Of a DNA stretch of 64,000 bases, positions 1-11,997 are shown piece by piece (the first letter of the stretch is position 1; each line of letters begins with the position of its first letter). The stretch covers positions 24,560,396-24,624,395 of the forward strand of contig OW204005.1 of assembly GCA_934047225.1 (NCBI GenBank), read 5' to 3'. The notes below the pieces were generated by a model that was not told where the DNA came from, did not search any database, and worked only from the letters and a program-made list of their open reading frames with translations. Origin of the DNA: Ypsolopha sequella. Taxonomy: Eukaryota > Arthropoda > Insecta > Lepidoptera > Ypsolophidae. The translations under genes were made by a program, and so were the position numbers.

Positions 1-100
1 AACAAATAAATCTTCAGAACCTTTCATTTCTGTAGACGTGATCTTCGCTCGTACCGACTCGTGCATAATATAATACAATATCACATTTTGGAGCAATGTT

Positions 101-171
101 TAAAATAGGTACTTACCTGCCTAAAATAGGTACCTACCTGCCTAAAATAGGTACCTAACTGCCTAAAATAA
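101..171. repeat. 21-bp minisatellite, about 3 copies
   Basis: A 21-bp unit (CCTAAAATAGGTACCTACCTG) repeats about three times with one or two differences per copy. No coding potential. Confidence 0.85.
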
Positions 172-717
172 AGCTATATAATATGTCCTAGAAAATAATA
201 AATAAATTAATAATTAAAAATATGTTACTTTGTTTTAAATACAAAGAAAATTCTAAATTATCACAGAAATTTTAAGAAATTCAATCTATAATTGTTCAAT
301 AGAGGTAAAATTTAGTCAAATTGCCGATTCTCAAACTTTACCTAAATTAGACATGGAACACAAAATAATTTTAAATAGAAATAACACAAACAATAATAAC
401 GTGTAAAAATAGTATTTTGTGCAACTGTAACATTTGTATTTTTGAGTGCTTGTTTACAAAACGAACGAAGTTTTGCACGAGTGTCCCAATGTCTAATTAT
501 GTTCAGTTGCATAAAGTAATTTATCCACGAACATCAAATATCGTCTTTATTTATAATATTTTCAACTAACAATTTAACGAAAAATGAGATAAAGTCGTTC
601 GTGAACCTCGGGTGCGTCGTCCTGATAATGCTGCCTTGAAGACCAATCAGGATAAAGAGGTCGTAGCAAATAGGGTCGGGACTTCTCGTGTCTGTTGTTG
701 ATCGGATCTCTAGCAAT
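172..717. other. AT-rich sequence, nothing recognised
   Basis: AT-rich sequence with frequent stops in all frames. No gene, RNA or clear repeat was recognised. Confidence 0.5.
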
Positions 718-797
718 GTTATAATAAATTGGGCCAGTCGCAGCGCAGAATCACGGTGTTATAATAAATTGGGCCAGTCGCAGCGCAGAATCACGGT
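718..797. repeat. 40-bp perfect tandem duplication
   Basis: Two consecutive identical 40-bp units, each starting GTTATAATAAATTGGGCCAG. The identity suggests a recent duplication. Confidence 0.9.
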
Positions 798-1004
798 GTT
801 ATGATGTAATATTACGACATCGGATAAACGATGTAGGTACTTATAAAATGCTTTTGATGTTGCAATTGTCTTATTGCAGTATTGGTATAGATAAATTGTT
901 TTGCTTATTTAAAAGGCATAAATAATTTAGGTAGTTACAGCTCTGTCAACATTTTAAACAAATTGAGTACCAATAACAGTGGTAGGTCAGGCGATAGAAC
1001 GCTG

Positions 1005-1185
1005 TGAAGGTAAATATCTTAAGAAAACCTGCATGCCCTGTGTGCCGAAGAACGGCGATAGGGCTCACCACCCATCACGTTGGGACGTGATTATCGTCGG
1101 TGAAACGCTGGTGTACTGAGTGCGGACTGTGACTTTTTTACAGTTCACATTAGGGAACAACTCTGACACTCTCTCAGGAATCCAT
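1005..1185 (+). repeat. Interspersed repeat, family A (copy 1)
   Basis: Shares the phrase AGGGCTCACCACCCATCACG followed by a GTTGGGACGT block and a downstream TGGACTGTGACTT-like block with copies at 16277-16430 (minus), 17085-17200 and 43230-43400. It is a dispersed element of unknown class, perhaps a LINE 3' region or a SINE. Confidence 0.6.
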
Positions 1186-2274
1186 GTCGTAACAAAATAT
1201 TTATTTAATTTATTTGAACCAAAAAATTGTACATTTCTCACCATTCATTATAACAAATTTTCTCCGCCGGTTTCGCATTTTATGTAATTTTCAAGGAAGA
1301 ATATATTTACATTGTAAAGTACTTTAATCTAGTCTAAATACTAAATGTAATTTTAGTCTAAATCTGGCTGTGGCGTCACTTCAACTCTGAGAAATGGTCT
1401 TATTTCAATACAGGGAATAGAATACCTTCTGAAACAATTACCTATTGTCTGTTTAACGTGTCTTGAAACGTAGGCTTTTATCAAATCTTAGGTTTCCGAC
1501 CCATTCTCTTATTCAATCTTCTAACATAATGTGCAAAGGGCCGGGTCGGTAGTACAAATGACAGCGATACTTCCTTAGGGTTTAGTAATTATAGGAGAGT
1601 GTGTACTTCATATATACACATAGTACATCACATGGATAAACGGAACGATATTTACATCATTTTTCGACACCATTGGAGATGTAAAATTACAAGTTATTTC
1701 GCCATACCGCGCATGAACCATGTGGTTTTAGTCGGATGGCTTTAAATTTCTAAAAATGTATGTAAATTTAACTATGAAAAAATAAAAAAATAATAAAAAA
1801 AACTTGTCTATTTTAGGTATAGTCAATTATATATCTACTGATAATTTTTAACAGTATAAATACCTACTGTGATTTTTTAAGAGTCAATCCATTGTTTTCT
1901 ATTTCCGTGGTAATATTTGTCAGCGAATATTGTTCGGTATGATCAGTGCGCTATGTAGTTTCATAAACAGCCGTTATAAAGGGCAGGCAACAGTCACCCC
2001 CCGAATGCTCATCGAAACAAAATCTGAAGCTTATTGAACTGAAAAACAATAAAAGCTAACAATTAAAGAGCGCTCGGCGCGGACTGTACTACCTACACAC
2101 TATTGACCAATACCTTAGTCGGAATCTCAACAGTTTTTGACGTTTCATTTTATTTCACGATGTCTTCGCAAACTCTGAATTAGAAACTGAATTAGATAAC
2201 AATTAATTTTAAAGACTAAAGTGTTTATGCGGGTAAAAGAAAAATACTTCGGTCGTCACCTGCATCTCATCACT
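1186..2274. other. AT-rich sequence, nothing recognised
   Basis: Low-complexity and AT-rich stretches. No open frame with support, no RNA gene and no terminal repeats were seen. Confidence 0.5.
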
Positions 2275-2460
2275 GCACCTCGCCATACTTGCCAGTTTCC
2301 CGTAGACCACGAGACATGCAACTGTCTCGAAACGTCGGGTGTCCCCTTTTCGTAAAAAAGGTAATAATTTATCGCGGTAGACCCGATTATATATATTATA
2401 ATGTGTACGAAACGCGAGAGTTTAAAGTTATATTTCGCAAACTCATTTTGTGCTCGACGA
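2275..2460 (+). repeat. Probable LINE 3'-end-like repeat
   Basis: Contains a block reading ACTGTCTCGAAACGTCGGGTG and later GCGGTAGACCCGATTATATA. I associate this pattern with dispersed non-LTR 3' regions in Lepidoptera, but no second copy exists in this window to confirm it. The GC-richer stretch that follows to about 2800 has short open frames without recognisable domains. Confidence 0.35.
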
Positions 2461-2908
2461 GATACGCGCGTCCACTAGCGACGAAAACGGGCAGCAGTGG
2501 GAGACGTCTTCAGCCGCCCGAAGGGCGGTCGAAGGTACGGGCCTTGATGATATCATCTTTGCCCGGGCTTCGTCTCAGCGGGCTACAACCCGCGGGTCCG
2601 GGGGGGACTGCCAGCATGTTATAAAGCTGGCTGCATTTGTGAGTGAAGCCCTTTAGTTTTCATGGCCACGTGGTACGTCACCAGCAGCCCAGTCCGTCTT
2701 GATGACCTCACTCACTCACTGTCTTCAGAGCTGCCGGCAGATGTGTCGCTCAGCAGCTTTCTGGGGTTGGGTCGTCCACTTGGTGTAAACGGGTGAAAAC
2801 GGGAACTACGTAATTTTAGGGTAGGGTCGCACGGCATTACTGAATAGGTGCACTTAAGAAGATTTCCGCGTTTTTCAAATAATATTTCGGGATTCTCATA
2901 TAAATAAG

Positions 2909-3154
2909 TATTTGCCTACCTGTCTCATATAGTCTATTTCATTTTACAGTCTGTAATTAATTAATGTTAACTCTTTAGAGGAATCATAAGTTAGGAAATT
3001 ATACTATACTTAATTAAATTATAACCTACTATCATGACAAAATATCATTATCACTGTAACACCATGCTTCACCATCATCCAAATATTCATTTATTTTATA
3101 ATATGCCTTTTTCAGTAGGCCCTGCTTAATATACAGTTTAAACTTATTCTCTGA
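2909..3154 (-). mobile_element. LINE family L1w fragment (RT C-terminus plus 3'UTR)
   Basis: Reverse-strand fragment of the LINE family seen best at 11998-12592 and 52232-53344. It keeps the last codons of the reverse transcriptase C-terminus (GLLKKAYYKINEYLDDGEAW) and the start of the 3'UTR with the TACAGACTGTAAAA block. It breaks off at 3154, where an unrelated repeat begins. Confidence 0.8.
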
Positions 3155-3155
3155 A

Positions 3156-3217
3156 AAGTAAGATGTAAGTAAGATAGGTACCTCCACAGTCGAGCTCGGC
3201 ATCAGCTTTACCACCTA
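3156..3217. repeat. Short repeat shared with 10493-10542
   Basis: The block around GTACCTCCACAGTCGAG and GGCATCAGCT is found again at 10493-10542. There it forms the end of a longer repeat, so this is a fragment of that element joined directly to a LINE fragment. Confidence 0.6.
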
Positions 3218-3449
3218 AGTAGTCTTAAAAAACCATTGAATTCTTATAAGTTCGTTCGAAAAGATGGTGTCTTTACATCTGCGTTTTCTCGCTAGTGAGG
3301 TGAAAAGTTGTATGTGTCACAGGAGAGCAAATTTATTCTGTTTCTTGTGGCTTTGAATCCCTCACCACGCTCAGGATTTCCTTCGCTTGCTCTGGATTCG
3401 AATTCGGCACTCGCAACAAAAAAAATGTTTGCTCTCTTGTTGCATACAT

Positions 3450-3605
3450 AATTACTTTTAGACAAAAGTTTATATCTTAATACATTGCATATAATTAGAT
3501 TCCCTTAATTAAAAATCAATAGATAATTTTTTTATGAATTTTTCCAATTTAAAGAAAGTCTTAATTTCTTTCAAAGAACCTTCAAAAGTCTGGCGTTGTT
3601 CATGT
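3450..3605 (+). repeat. Interspersed repeat, family B (copy 1)
   Basis: The pattern around AAGTCTTAATTTCTTTCAAAG and CTGGCGTTGTTCATGTT recurs at 35405-35500 and 48680-48840 in the same orientation with 10-20% difference. Class unknown. Confidence 0.55.
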
Positions 3606-4869
3606 TCTAGGATCAGGTATGAACCTTAAGTCTAAATGTTAAACATTCGAATGGAGCTAATAGTACCAACTGCCTCAAGGAACACCCAAGCTATTCTCTC
3701 CGTCATGTGACACGTCACCAACGCACTGAGCTGAGGTTCCATCCACTGCTAGGGGACTCACGTGTGTGTTGCTTACTGAAACTTTACTGGAAGAAAACGG
3801 TCTCTCTTAAAATGACCAACTACACTTGATATGAAAATACTACATAATTCAAAAAATATATCATTTATTCACACAATAAACAATTCATCAAATTATTTTG
3901 TTAGGTCGAGGGTGACGCCGATACATATCATAACGCCTTGTTCACTCGCTAGCTCCAACTCAATCAGAACCCTAGAAATAAAAAATAAAATCTTTAAAAT
4001 CTCTAGTATAAAAATAACATAAAAAGTAGTTTTACTGTACTGATTCTTTTGATGGAATTTCCAATATTTTTTAGTTTTCTTTTCTTCTTTTTAGATTCAA
4101 AAGTGTATTTTTAATAAAATGTTATTTTAAATATTAAATATCGAATTTGCAATTCTATGGCCCGAATTTTTTAATATTTGTTTTCTCAATCAAATGCGTG
4201 AAATATGATCATAATTTAAAGAGTTCGAGATAAATCAAACTTCTAGTAGTTGTGAAAACCAAGTCACCAGCGAGCGGCCGGCAATATTCATATGAAAATT
4301 CATATCTGTCATGTTATCATGCCGGCAATTTCACTATGAAAGTAGATAACAGTAACTATCGTGTCATTTGGATATGAGATGTGGTTTTTTTACGTTTACT
4401 TAGTAGCGATTTCAATGTACAATGAGGTTTTTTGATGTCACTGGCTAAATACAAACGAAGCAACGCAAAAAAACACACATGGCACGCGAAACGTGAAAGT
4501 TTTAATGTTTTTTTTTATTATTTATTTATTTGTATTGATTAAAATGAGCTCAAACGAAGATAAGAGTCCGGTAAATATCTGGACGTCAAGTTAAGTGTTA
4601 TATGACGAACCGTTTTTAAAACTGTAAACACATGTGCAGTTTATCGGTCCGGCAAATACTGAATGGAAAACCGGACCGTGGACAAACTCCCTTACTCTAG
4701 TAGAATCCTACCTAGTACATACCTAGTACATAGCATTATCAACTTTTTGAATTGTAAAAAGTAAAACATGTTTTACTAATTGTTTGAATATCCACGCATT
4801 GTTTGAGAAAAGTAAAATACAAGCCTTGGCGGCCATTGACTCACGTATGTGTGCCGTCATATCAACGCG
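3606..4869. other. No gene recognised
   Basis: AT-rich sequence with a small imperfect inverted repeat (GCCGGCAA near 4275 and again near 4320). If the candidate gene at 5088-8277 continues, its next exon should lie here or lower, but I could not identify it. Confidence 0.4.
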
Positions 4870-5020
4870 TAACTTGTCTGCTGCGGCAGTAATCTACACA
4901 CAGTACATAACTTGTCTGCTGCGGCAGTAATCTACACACAGTACATAACTTGTCTGCTGCGGCAGTAATCTACACACAGTACATAACTTGTCTGCGGCGG
5001 CAGTAATTTACACACAGTAC
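4870..5020. repeat. 38-bp minisatellite, 4 copies
   Basis: Unit TAACTTGTCTGCTGCGGCAG plus 18 bp, repeated four times. The last copy has two or three substitutions. Confidence 0.9.
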
Positions 5021-5087
5021 CTTATTATAATATGTAATCTACTATTTATTTCGTACACATTTATTATATTTAAAATTAAGTACTTAC

Positions 5088-8000
5088 AGTTTATATCCCG
5101 CAAGCGCATATTTGTAGAACGTTGAAAAATCATTCATGCTGACTCTTTTGACGTGGTAAGATCTCTGCAAACAAAAATTTTAAGAGAAAAGTATCTTTAA
5201 GGCGTATGACCACGCTAAATAAGCAACTCGATGTGTGTCGGTACAAATATCAACGGAAACGACATTGAAATAATGTTCAGTTCAGCGAGCCTTGAAAAGT
5301 GGCTGTTACGACAATCACTGCGTCTCCGGCTAGCGCAAAATAGGAGAAAATAATACTTTTCACATGGACGCCATGGACAAAAAAAATGTTGAACTTTAAT
5401 TTTTTAGATCTAAAAATTTTTTATAATTTGGTGAAATAATAATTAAAATCACTTTAGGCGTTTGGAAGGAGTAAGAGAATTCTTGTGTGAAATGTGAAAC
5501 TTTCGATGACTTTCGATATTTTTTGTCAAAACTTACAATAGAAAAACAGTTTATGAAACTTGAAATTTATTTTTCACTCTATAATGCCTATCATATATTT
5601 TTATGAAAGTTTTTGGACCACCCGTGTGGGAGGAGTAGGCCTTCAAAGACAGGTCCAAATTGCAGTTGGCGTATCCATTCGCCTTAAATATGAATTAATG
5701 TCATGAAAAATATTGCTAGAATATGTCAATGTAAAAAATAAGTGCATTTTTAACTTTGAATCTGTCTGTAGGTACTAGATAGGTATAAAATAATATTGTA
5801 TAAGTATTTATTAAGAATATTATATTAGAATATATATTATAGATACATACTTCATTAGATTTTTGTAAATTTTAATGTAAACCTAATAGAAGGTTGGCAA
5901 AATGAGATATCAGCCGTTCATGTCATCTCCAATGTGGCGCCATCAGGTGTCAATTTAGCAAAGCTTTTGTTACCTTTTAATCAAAGCAATAATTACATTT
6001 GAAATAAATTTTTTTTTCAGTAAAACTTGATTAAAGTAAGCTGTTGTAGGTTATAATTTTCTCGCAGGGTATATTTGTCGGAGGATATTATAGTTATTAT
6101 TCAAATTGATGTACAGAGACCATTTTGTGATATTAATTTAAACCAATTTCAGTTTATGTAGTCAATATATTTTAATATTTTTTTAAAGTTACGAAACAAG
6201 TGACGTCGCTTGTTTCTTTGAAACATATAACCAAGGTATCCTTTGAGTTGTCAATGACGTCACCATACCTTTTGATCATTCAGTAAAATGTGTAGGATTC
6301 ATGCTAGCCACCAAATTCGACACTGTATGTAACAAATGGAACAAGGCTTTTAATGCAATATCCCGATTATTATCGGGACCCAACTCTTATCAAAAATAAC
6401 GTACTGAATATATATTATTACGACTATTATTATATATTACGGCTACTTTCATTTGGTCCTAGCGTATATCTGTGTGTATATCTGTGTATATCTGTGTGTA
6501 TATCTGTGTATATCTCTTTATATATGTGTATATGAAAATGAAAATGAAAAAATGTTTAATGAAAAATAAATGTTACAGTTGCTGGTTCCTGGCTCCCAAG
6601 CTATAATTCTCTGTCCAATGGGTAGCCAGGCTTAGTTAGGGTTAGTCTCCAAAATCCGTTTTTTTTTAGCTATAACGTCTCTGGTAGCTGACCTTAGTCT
6701 TATCTTAACTTTCCAGCCTATTGATAAAGGTATTGATTACCATCAAATTTAAGCGTTTTTTTTTTTATTTGCCGATACTATAACACGCTTCTTCTTGCTC
6801 CTCGTTGCACATATTTTTGACTTTTTATTGACAGACTTTCGATTTCAAACTTCATGATATGTGCTCAATTCTCCGGCATGTTCACGACATGTATAATATA
6901 AAATCGTGGTAAGGGATCCGTAGTTATACTCTGGTTGATGGTCTCACCGGTTGTGCAGAGCAATTGTTTTTGTTATAAGCAAGCTTGAGTCTCTTCAGGA
7001 ACATCTCCACGACGGTATTCTTGCAAGTGAGCCGCGTTATGTTGAAGTCCGTCTTCTTATCTGGCATATTGAAGCCCCGTATGTTGTACTGAAAATTGTG
7101 ATTGTGAAGGTATTAGGAATAAATGAGGAACAGAAGAAAAGCGTAGCGAAAAGCTCTGGTTGGACAAGTTTTATTGCGGCGTCGTCGTCTATTGGAATTA
7201 ACTTTAGAAATAAACATCTATTAAGATTATGTGAAAAAGCTAAACCAACATCAAATAAATGAGGCCGGTTCACTCTCAGATTTATATGTTTATGTCAAAT
7301 AAATGCAGATTTTTGTTTTAATAAAATTTAGTTTTTCAAGGATGCATTATTTATTAGTCAGTCATTATATTATTTTATTAAAGTACAAATACACAGTCGT
7401 GTACTAGTCAGTAGTAACTCAAGTACCTAGAAAACTTATGGGATATGCCGGCCGAATGTCATGACGATCGTCGTATACCTCAGTGCATGCCATCCGTTAC
7501 ACACTATATCGACGACAATTTGAATTGACAGCATTGATAGCTTTTGGTAATTTCTGCCTCCTCATCGCTCGCTACCAACGTTGAAGCGTAAGCCACCACA
7601 TACTCGTACAAGGTATGCCGCAACGACTTGGATAGCAAGAAGCGTACGTGGAAAGGCTAACTGAATTTAGCTAGTTGTTTGCTACCGGTTTATTACAGAG
7701 CTATTCCGTCATGCAATGTTTCAAAATTTCGCTACATCTTAAATTTAGACCTTGCTACCAAATCAGTTTTACAGATGTATTCACGTCAAAAAGAAAATAT
7801 TACTTTTAAGTCTTTCATTTTTCAAAAAGTCACTTTGAATCTCAATTTAAAAATCATCACATTCCATCATCTTTTTCCACCGATAGCCATCATTTCTTAT
7901 TCAATGGTATGAATTGCTACGCCAAGGTCTTAACATCATGCAACTTAAAAAGATAGTAGTTTTAAAAGTTATTTTTTCCATTTGAGTCCAATTTTGAGGT

Positions 8001-8277
8001 CGTTGTTTAGTTTTGCAATAACCTATTTTTAAAAACTTTATAGGAACCTTTCACATTTACCAAATTTTTTTCCACTCTTTGAGTAAGGCGAGAATATGAA
8101 TAGCTGCAAACTTACAAAGACGGTAGGCGTGGGTTTCTCGATGGTAAAGTTGGCTGTAATGACGCGCTCTCCCTTGGTCTTGATAACGGTCCAGTTGTGA
8201 GTCACGAAGTTCGCTCTGTCGTAGCTGGACTCCGGGATGTCACAGTCTTCAATCGATATCAACTTCTGCTTCCAGGC
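5088..8277 (-). CDS. Two internal exons of an unrecognised gene (partial)
   Basis: Two minus-strand exons fit each other. Exon a (8116-8277, 162 nt, 54 codons) lies between a pyrimidine-rich tract ending AAG and a GTAAGT donor. It encodes a segment with an EDC motif, two N-X-T sites (HNWT, ANFT) and the end EKPTPTVF. Exon b (5088-5164, 77 nt) lies between TTTGCAG and GTAAGTACT. Only one of its three frames is open, and that frame is the phase 0 required by exon a. It reads RSYHVKRVSMNDFSTFYKYA. The pattern (N-glycosylation sites, alternating hydrophobic strands) recalls small secreted insect proteins such as the DUF1091/MD-2-like group, but this is only a resemblance. An ATG sits two codons before exon a, so exon a could also be the first coding exon, but no signal peptide follows it. 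The next exon (phase 2) was not found. Intron: 5165-8115. Confidence 0.5.
6193..6216. other. 24-bp near-perfect palindrome with GACGTC centre
   Basis: GAAACAAG and CTTGTTTC flank TGACGTCG; 22 of 24 positions are self-complementary. It lies in the intron of the candidate gene. A second TGACGTCA occurs about 45 bp downstream. Confidence 0.6.
6463..6533. repeat. TATATCTGTG(TG) microsatellite
   Basis: Alternating TATATCTGTG and TATATCTGTGTG units run about five times and end in TATATATGTGTATATG. Confidence 0.85.
6533..6665 (-). mobile_element. LINE 3' tail, reverse orientation
   Basis: On the minus strand the sequence ends in repeated TTTCA units, like the 3' tail of the LINE at 17690-19360. 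The short region behind it has no coding similarity I could see. Likely a heavily truncated LINE end. Confidence 0.35.
6666..8115. other. Intron of the candidate gene; no further feature
   Basis: An open frame of 103 codons at 6951-7262 has no recognisable domain. Around 6780-6850 there is a decayed CTCGTTGCACATATTTTTGAC block resembling 24995-25050, so a dispersed repeat may be present. Confidence 0.35.
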
Positions 8278-8647
8278 CTTCATCGAGGAAAAACAAACTT
8301 AGAATGTATGCTAGTCGAACGATGCAGCATTATGAAAAATGTATAGCCGGTTAAATTGTATGTAAGTTTAATCCATCACATATAAATCGTTGTTCAATAT
8401 TTTTTTATTTCTTGTCCGCTTTATTACGCTTGTCCAATAGGTACTGCGCTTGATGGAAAGTGTTGATTAGATTTTAATGAAGAACGCTCACCCAGGGTGT
8501 ACCTACTTTTCGTTTGGAAGATTTTGGGTTATAAATCTGGATAAACGGATTAACCGACGCAGGAGGGAGATCCGTCTCAGCTGTATGGATCATAAACGCT
8601 ATAGGTTTTTATGTGAGGACATTTAAAGTACAATAACTTTTCTTCGC

Positions 8648-9080
8648 GTCTTCTGTGATGACGTACGGCGCCGAGACGTGGTCTCTTATACTTTTACCAC
8701 GTGGGCTTGATCCACCAATATAACGTCACTCAACGAGCTATAGGCTTGGTATATCTCTGATGGATAAAATTCGAAAAGAGGATATCTGACATAGATTGGA
8801 AATGACCAACATAACCTGCCGAATCAGTAAGTTGAAGTGGTAGAGGGCTGGCCATATCTGTCGCAGACAGGATAGTCGTTGGGGCTGAAAAGCATTGGAA
8901 TGGAGACCACGCACAGCAAAGCGTAGCGTAGGCCAACCTCGTGCCCGCTGGACCTAAAGGACGCTGCGGGTAGCGCCTGGATAAGGATGACGTAGGACCG
9001 TTAAAAGTGGCGAAATATTAGAGAGGCCTATGTCCAGCAGTGGACGAACACAGGTTGATGGACGGATGGATGGATAGGTG
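8648..9080 (+). mobile_element. RTE-like LINE 3' end (reverse transcriptase C-terminus)
   Basis: Frameshifted translation shows the usual C-terminal landmarks of insect RTE-like reverse transcriptases in order: VMTYGAETWS, VTQRA, a GHI/RRQD block, RPRTAKRSVG-like, ARWT, a WRN..EAYVQQWT block. It ends in GGATGGATGGAT. The same end occurs at 44686-44850 and 54080-54412. The element is 5'-truncated and not functional. Confidence 0.8.
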
Positions 9081-9184
9081 TAATACACTGGCATATAATT
9101 ATTAATTAGGACACCCGTGTTACTTCGCCTCGTAACATAAACTGGCACTTTTATCATAATTTCCCTGTATGTAACAGTTATATT

Positions 9185-9892
9185 TTATATAAAAATACGC
9201 TTGAATATGCTTTGCAAGTGTGTAATTCGTCTTACAATGTCTACATTGATAGGTTAGAGTGCGTTCAAAAAGATTTATCAAACTATTTTGAATCATGTCA
9301 GTAATATCACATCCTTCCATTACAAGAGTGACGTTCAATAGCTGATATTCTCTTTTTAATTCGACTTATGTTAGGTTAAAGTGACTGCCCTCAGTTGTTA
9401 TCTAAATTAAATTTCTATGTTCTCAACAGATCACGTCGTCATATTCCGGTTTTCTCTCTTTCATCCGTGGGTACTATTTCGGGCAAAATAGTTATTTACG
9501 GCGAGTATGGAATATAATATAAGATATTGATATCTTATCCTTGTCAGTGGTTCGAACAAAAATGGTGCTTAGTTCAAATGCTTTTTTAATGTATAAGTAG
9601 TTGATAACAATATTTACAAAGCTATTATAAAAAAAAATATAATTCTCTTTTTTGCAGATTGTGGTGTATTTTAGTATCTAATTGTTTAAACTAAGTTCAT
9701 ACATTTATAATATTTATATATATATATAAATATATATAAATTAATTATCGTCAATATTGTGTTGCTCGAATCTTTTTATTATGTTACTACTAGTGGAAAC
9801 TTTTAATTAGTCTTATTTAAGTTACTCTAATGATATTGTTAGTTACCTTTCGCTGCAAGTTTCCCTTGAAAATAAATAAACAAATAAAGTTA
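9185..9892 (+). mobile_element. Jockey-like LINE 3' fragment
   Basis: Broken plus-strand frames keep the pattern of a Jockey/I-group reverse transcriptase C-terminus: YNVYIDRLE.VQK, then DCPQLLSKLNFYV, then R..R..PVFSLSSVGT. The fragment ends in a 3'UTR with AAATAAATAAACAAATAAAG. Frameshifts and stops show it is dead. A 30-bp AT palindrome lies inside at 9711-9745. Confidence 0.6.
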
Positions 9893-10183
9893 TCTTTGAC
9901 CAACCGACGTTTACCGCATGAGCGCAGCACTCAATTCTGGGCGTGACTTTGGTATATTATTTGGGCATTTCGCTACAAAAATCTAAAATTGCGAAGACAA
10001 TACAATCGTATCTATTTCGGCGCGGACACTAAATTGAAAACGTGTGTCAAGAGAAACAAATAGTTTAGCCACACTGTGAAGATTTCAAACATAATATTAG
10101 ATAAAATCAATTTAGATTACATTTACGATCCAAAGTGAGTATAATATTTTTGGTTTTATCTAAAACAATTAAAATAAACTTCA

Positions 10184-10545
10184 TCCATCCATCCATCAGC
10201 CTAGTTCGTCCACTGCTGGACATAAGCCTTTCCAGGACTTTGCCATTCCCGGCGATCATCCTGGAAGAATTCCCCGTACTCACACACGCCGGGCAGGTGG
10301 TTTGGTGAGCGCGGTGCCGGAACCCTCGCACCAGTGACGCCGCTGCCTGTCACAAATCTGTTCCATATAAGGCCCGGCTATTAGGGATGGATATACCGCC
10401 ATCTATCGGTCCCAGGCATGGTGGGCCTCCTGGTATTTTGCCTGTGAGCTATCCTCTTACTCTCCCCCGAATTACTTGGAGGGGGTCTCCAAGTAAGATG
10501 GTGGTACCTCCACAGTCGAGCCTGGCATCAGCTCTACCACCAAAA
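10184..10545 (-). mobile_element. Repeat with CATC tail (LINE or SINE end, reverse orientation)
   Basis: Begins on the plus strand with CATCCATCCATCCATC, then GTCCACTGCTGGACATAAGCC, the reverse complement of the 3' ends of the RTE-like fragments in this window. The rest is more GC-rich and differs from those copies, so it is probably a separate family. Its far end (10493-10542) also occurs at 3156-3217. Confidence 0.6.
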
Positions 10546-11239
10546 TAAACTTGACGACACTTTAAGTAACTTTATTAAAAAATTCACGTATGTTAGGGGT
10601 TTGTTGTTAAGATTTGATACAAATTTAACCATTTTATTTCAAAATATATTATTTGTTATAACCCAGACCAAATGTATAGGCCAAAAAAGTGTAACATTTC
10701 GACCGTTACGTTTACTATGTATCGTTTTCATACACTTGTTTATCGCTATCGCTTCTAACCACGTTTCATAGTAGGGGACTGCAATAGACTTGCACGTTAA
10801 AATGTAAATGGACTCAGCATTATAAAAAATATTCCATATCTCAGAATTTTTTGTTTGCGTTTGTATGGAGGTTAGTGCGTCATGGTTGTCCTTAATGAAA
10901 TATTAAAATGTAATTTGTAATTATGTAATTACATGCAAAAATATTCTCCATAAAATGTAATTCACTTACCCCAGAAACAAGTACTAAAACTGAATAAATA
11001 TATAATCCTTTTATTATTATATAATTCAGGTATTTTCTTAGATACATATTTACATGCGTGTGCGCAAGCTGGAAGCTACTCTTACATTGCATTTACTTTC
11101 AAAATTGAAACATCATTTAGTTTGTCCAAAACTCAAACCTATCTATAATCTCAATAGGATAATTTAGATACAGTATAGATAAATAAATAATAATAAAGAG
11201 CTATATTACATTACAAAGTTGCAAAAATTCGGTGCACAA
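10546..11239. other. AT-rich sequence, nothing recognised
   Basis: No supported frame, RNA or repeat was found. Confidence 0.45.
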
Positions 11240-11326
11240 GTATGGTGGAATGATCCGTCGGTTGATATGAAAACCTCGGTAAGCAGGAGGTCGCAGGTTC
11301 AAATCCTGGCCCCAAGAAATTTTTCA
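11240..11326 (+). repeat. tRNA-like sequence (SINE head or tRNA pseudogene)
   Basis: Contains a perfect RNA polymerase III B-box, GGTTCAAATCC (about 11299-11309), and an A-box-like TGGTGGAATGATC about 55 bp upstream. The T-stem pairs only over four bases and no convincing anticodon arm or acceptor stem was seen, so it is not called a functional tRNA. Confidence 0.4.
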
Positions 11327-11627
11327 TTAATTTTGTACATGAAATTTGTTTTTAGTTGATCTTTTCTAGTTAGTAATGCAATCTAATAATAGTTAGGGTA
11401 TCCTATGCGATGAATGTCGGTATATAAACATATTCTAACAATTGTGTACATAAATAAAGTACCTAATGTAAAATTAATGACTTTATAATTTGAAGTACTC
11501 TTGTAACACAGATTCGTAATGTAGTGATGTTATTATTATAATAAAACATATTAAATAAAGGTCATTAAGTTAAGAGTGGTTTAGCAGCCGGATTGTGAAA
11601 AACTCGCCTTTTTATAATTAATCGAAA

Positions 11628-11979
11628 TAGAACACTTACATATATTAAATAGAACACTTACATATATTAAATAGAACACTTACATATATTAAATAGAACA
11701 CTTACATATATTAAATAGAACACTTACATATATTAAATAGAACACTTACATATATTAAATAGAACACTTACATATATTAAATAGAACACTTACATATTTT
11801 AAATAGAACACTTACATATATTAAATAGAACACTTACATATATTAAATAGAACACTTACATATATTAAATAGAACACTTACATATATTATATAGAACACT
11901 TACATATATTAAATAGAACACTTACATATATTAAATAGAACACTTACATATATTAAATAGAACACTTACATATATTAAA
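11628..11979. repeat. 22-bp minisatellite, 16 copies
   Basis: Unit ATAGAACACTTACATATATT plus AA, 16 nearly identical copies with strict 22-bp spacing and only two or three substitutions. It directly abuts the LINE fragment that follows. Confidence 0.95.
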
Positions 11980-11997
11980 AATTTACTTAAGCTCTCG

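Noticed and set aside
4870..5020. CRISPR-like array (also 11628-11979 and 16946-17036)
   Set aside because: Units are contiguous without unique spacers, and the DNA is eukaryotic.
6951..7262. 103-codon frame
   Set aside because: No homology or motif recognised; it lies in a probable intron and has no splice or start support.
11240..11326. Functional tRNA gene
   Set aside because: The B-box is perfect but the acceptor and anticodon stems do not form; a SINE head or pseudogene is more likely.
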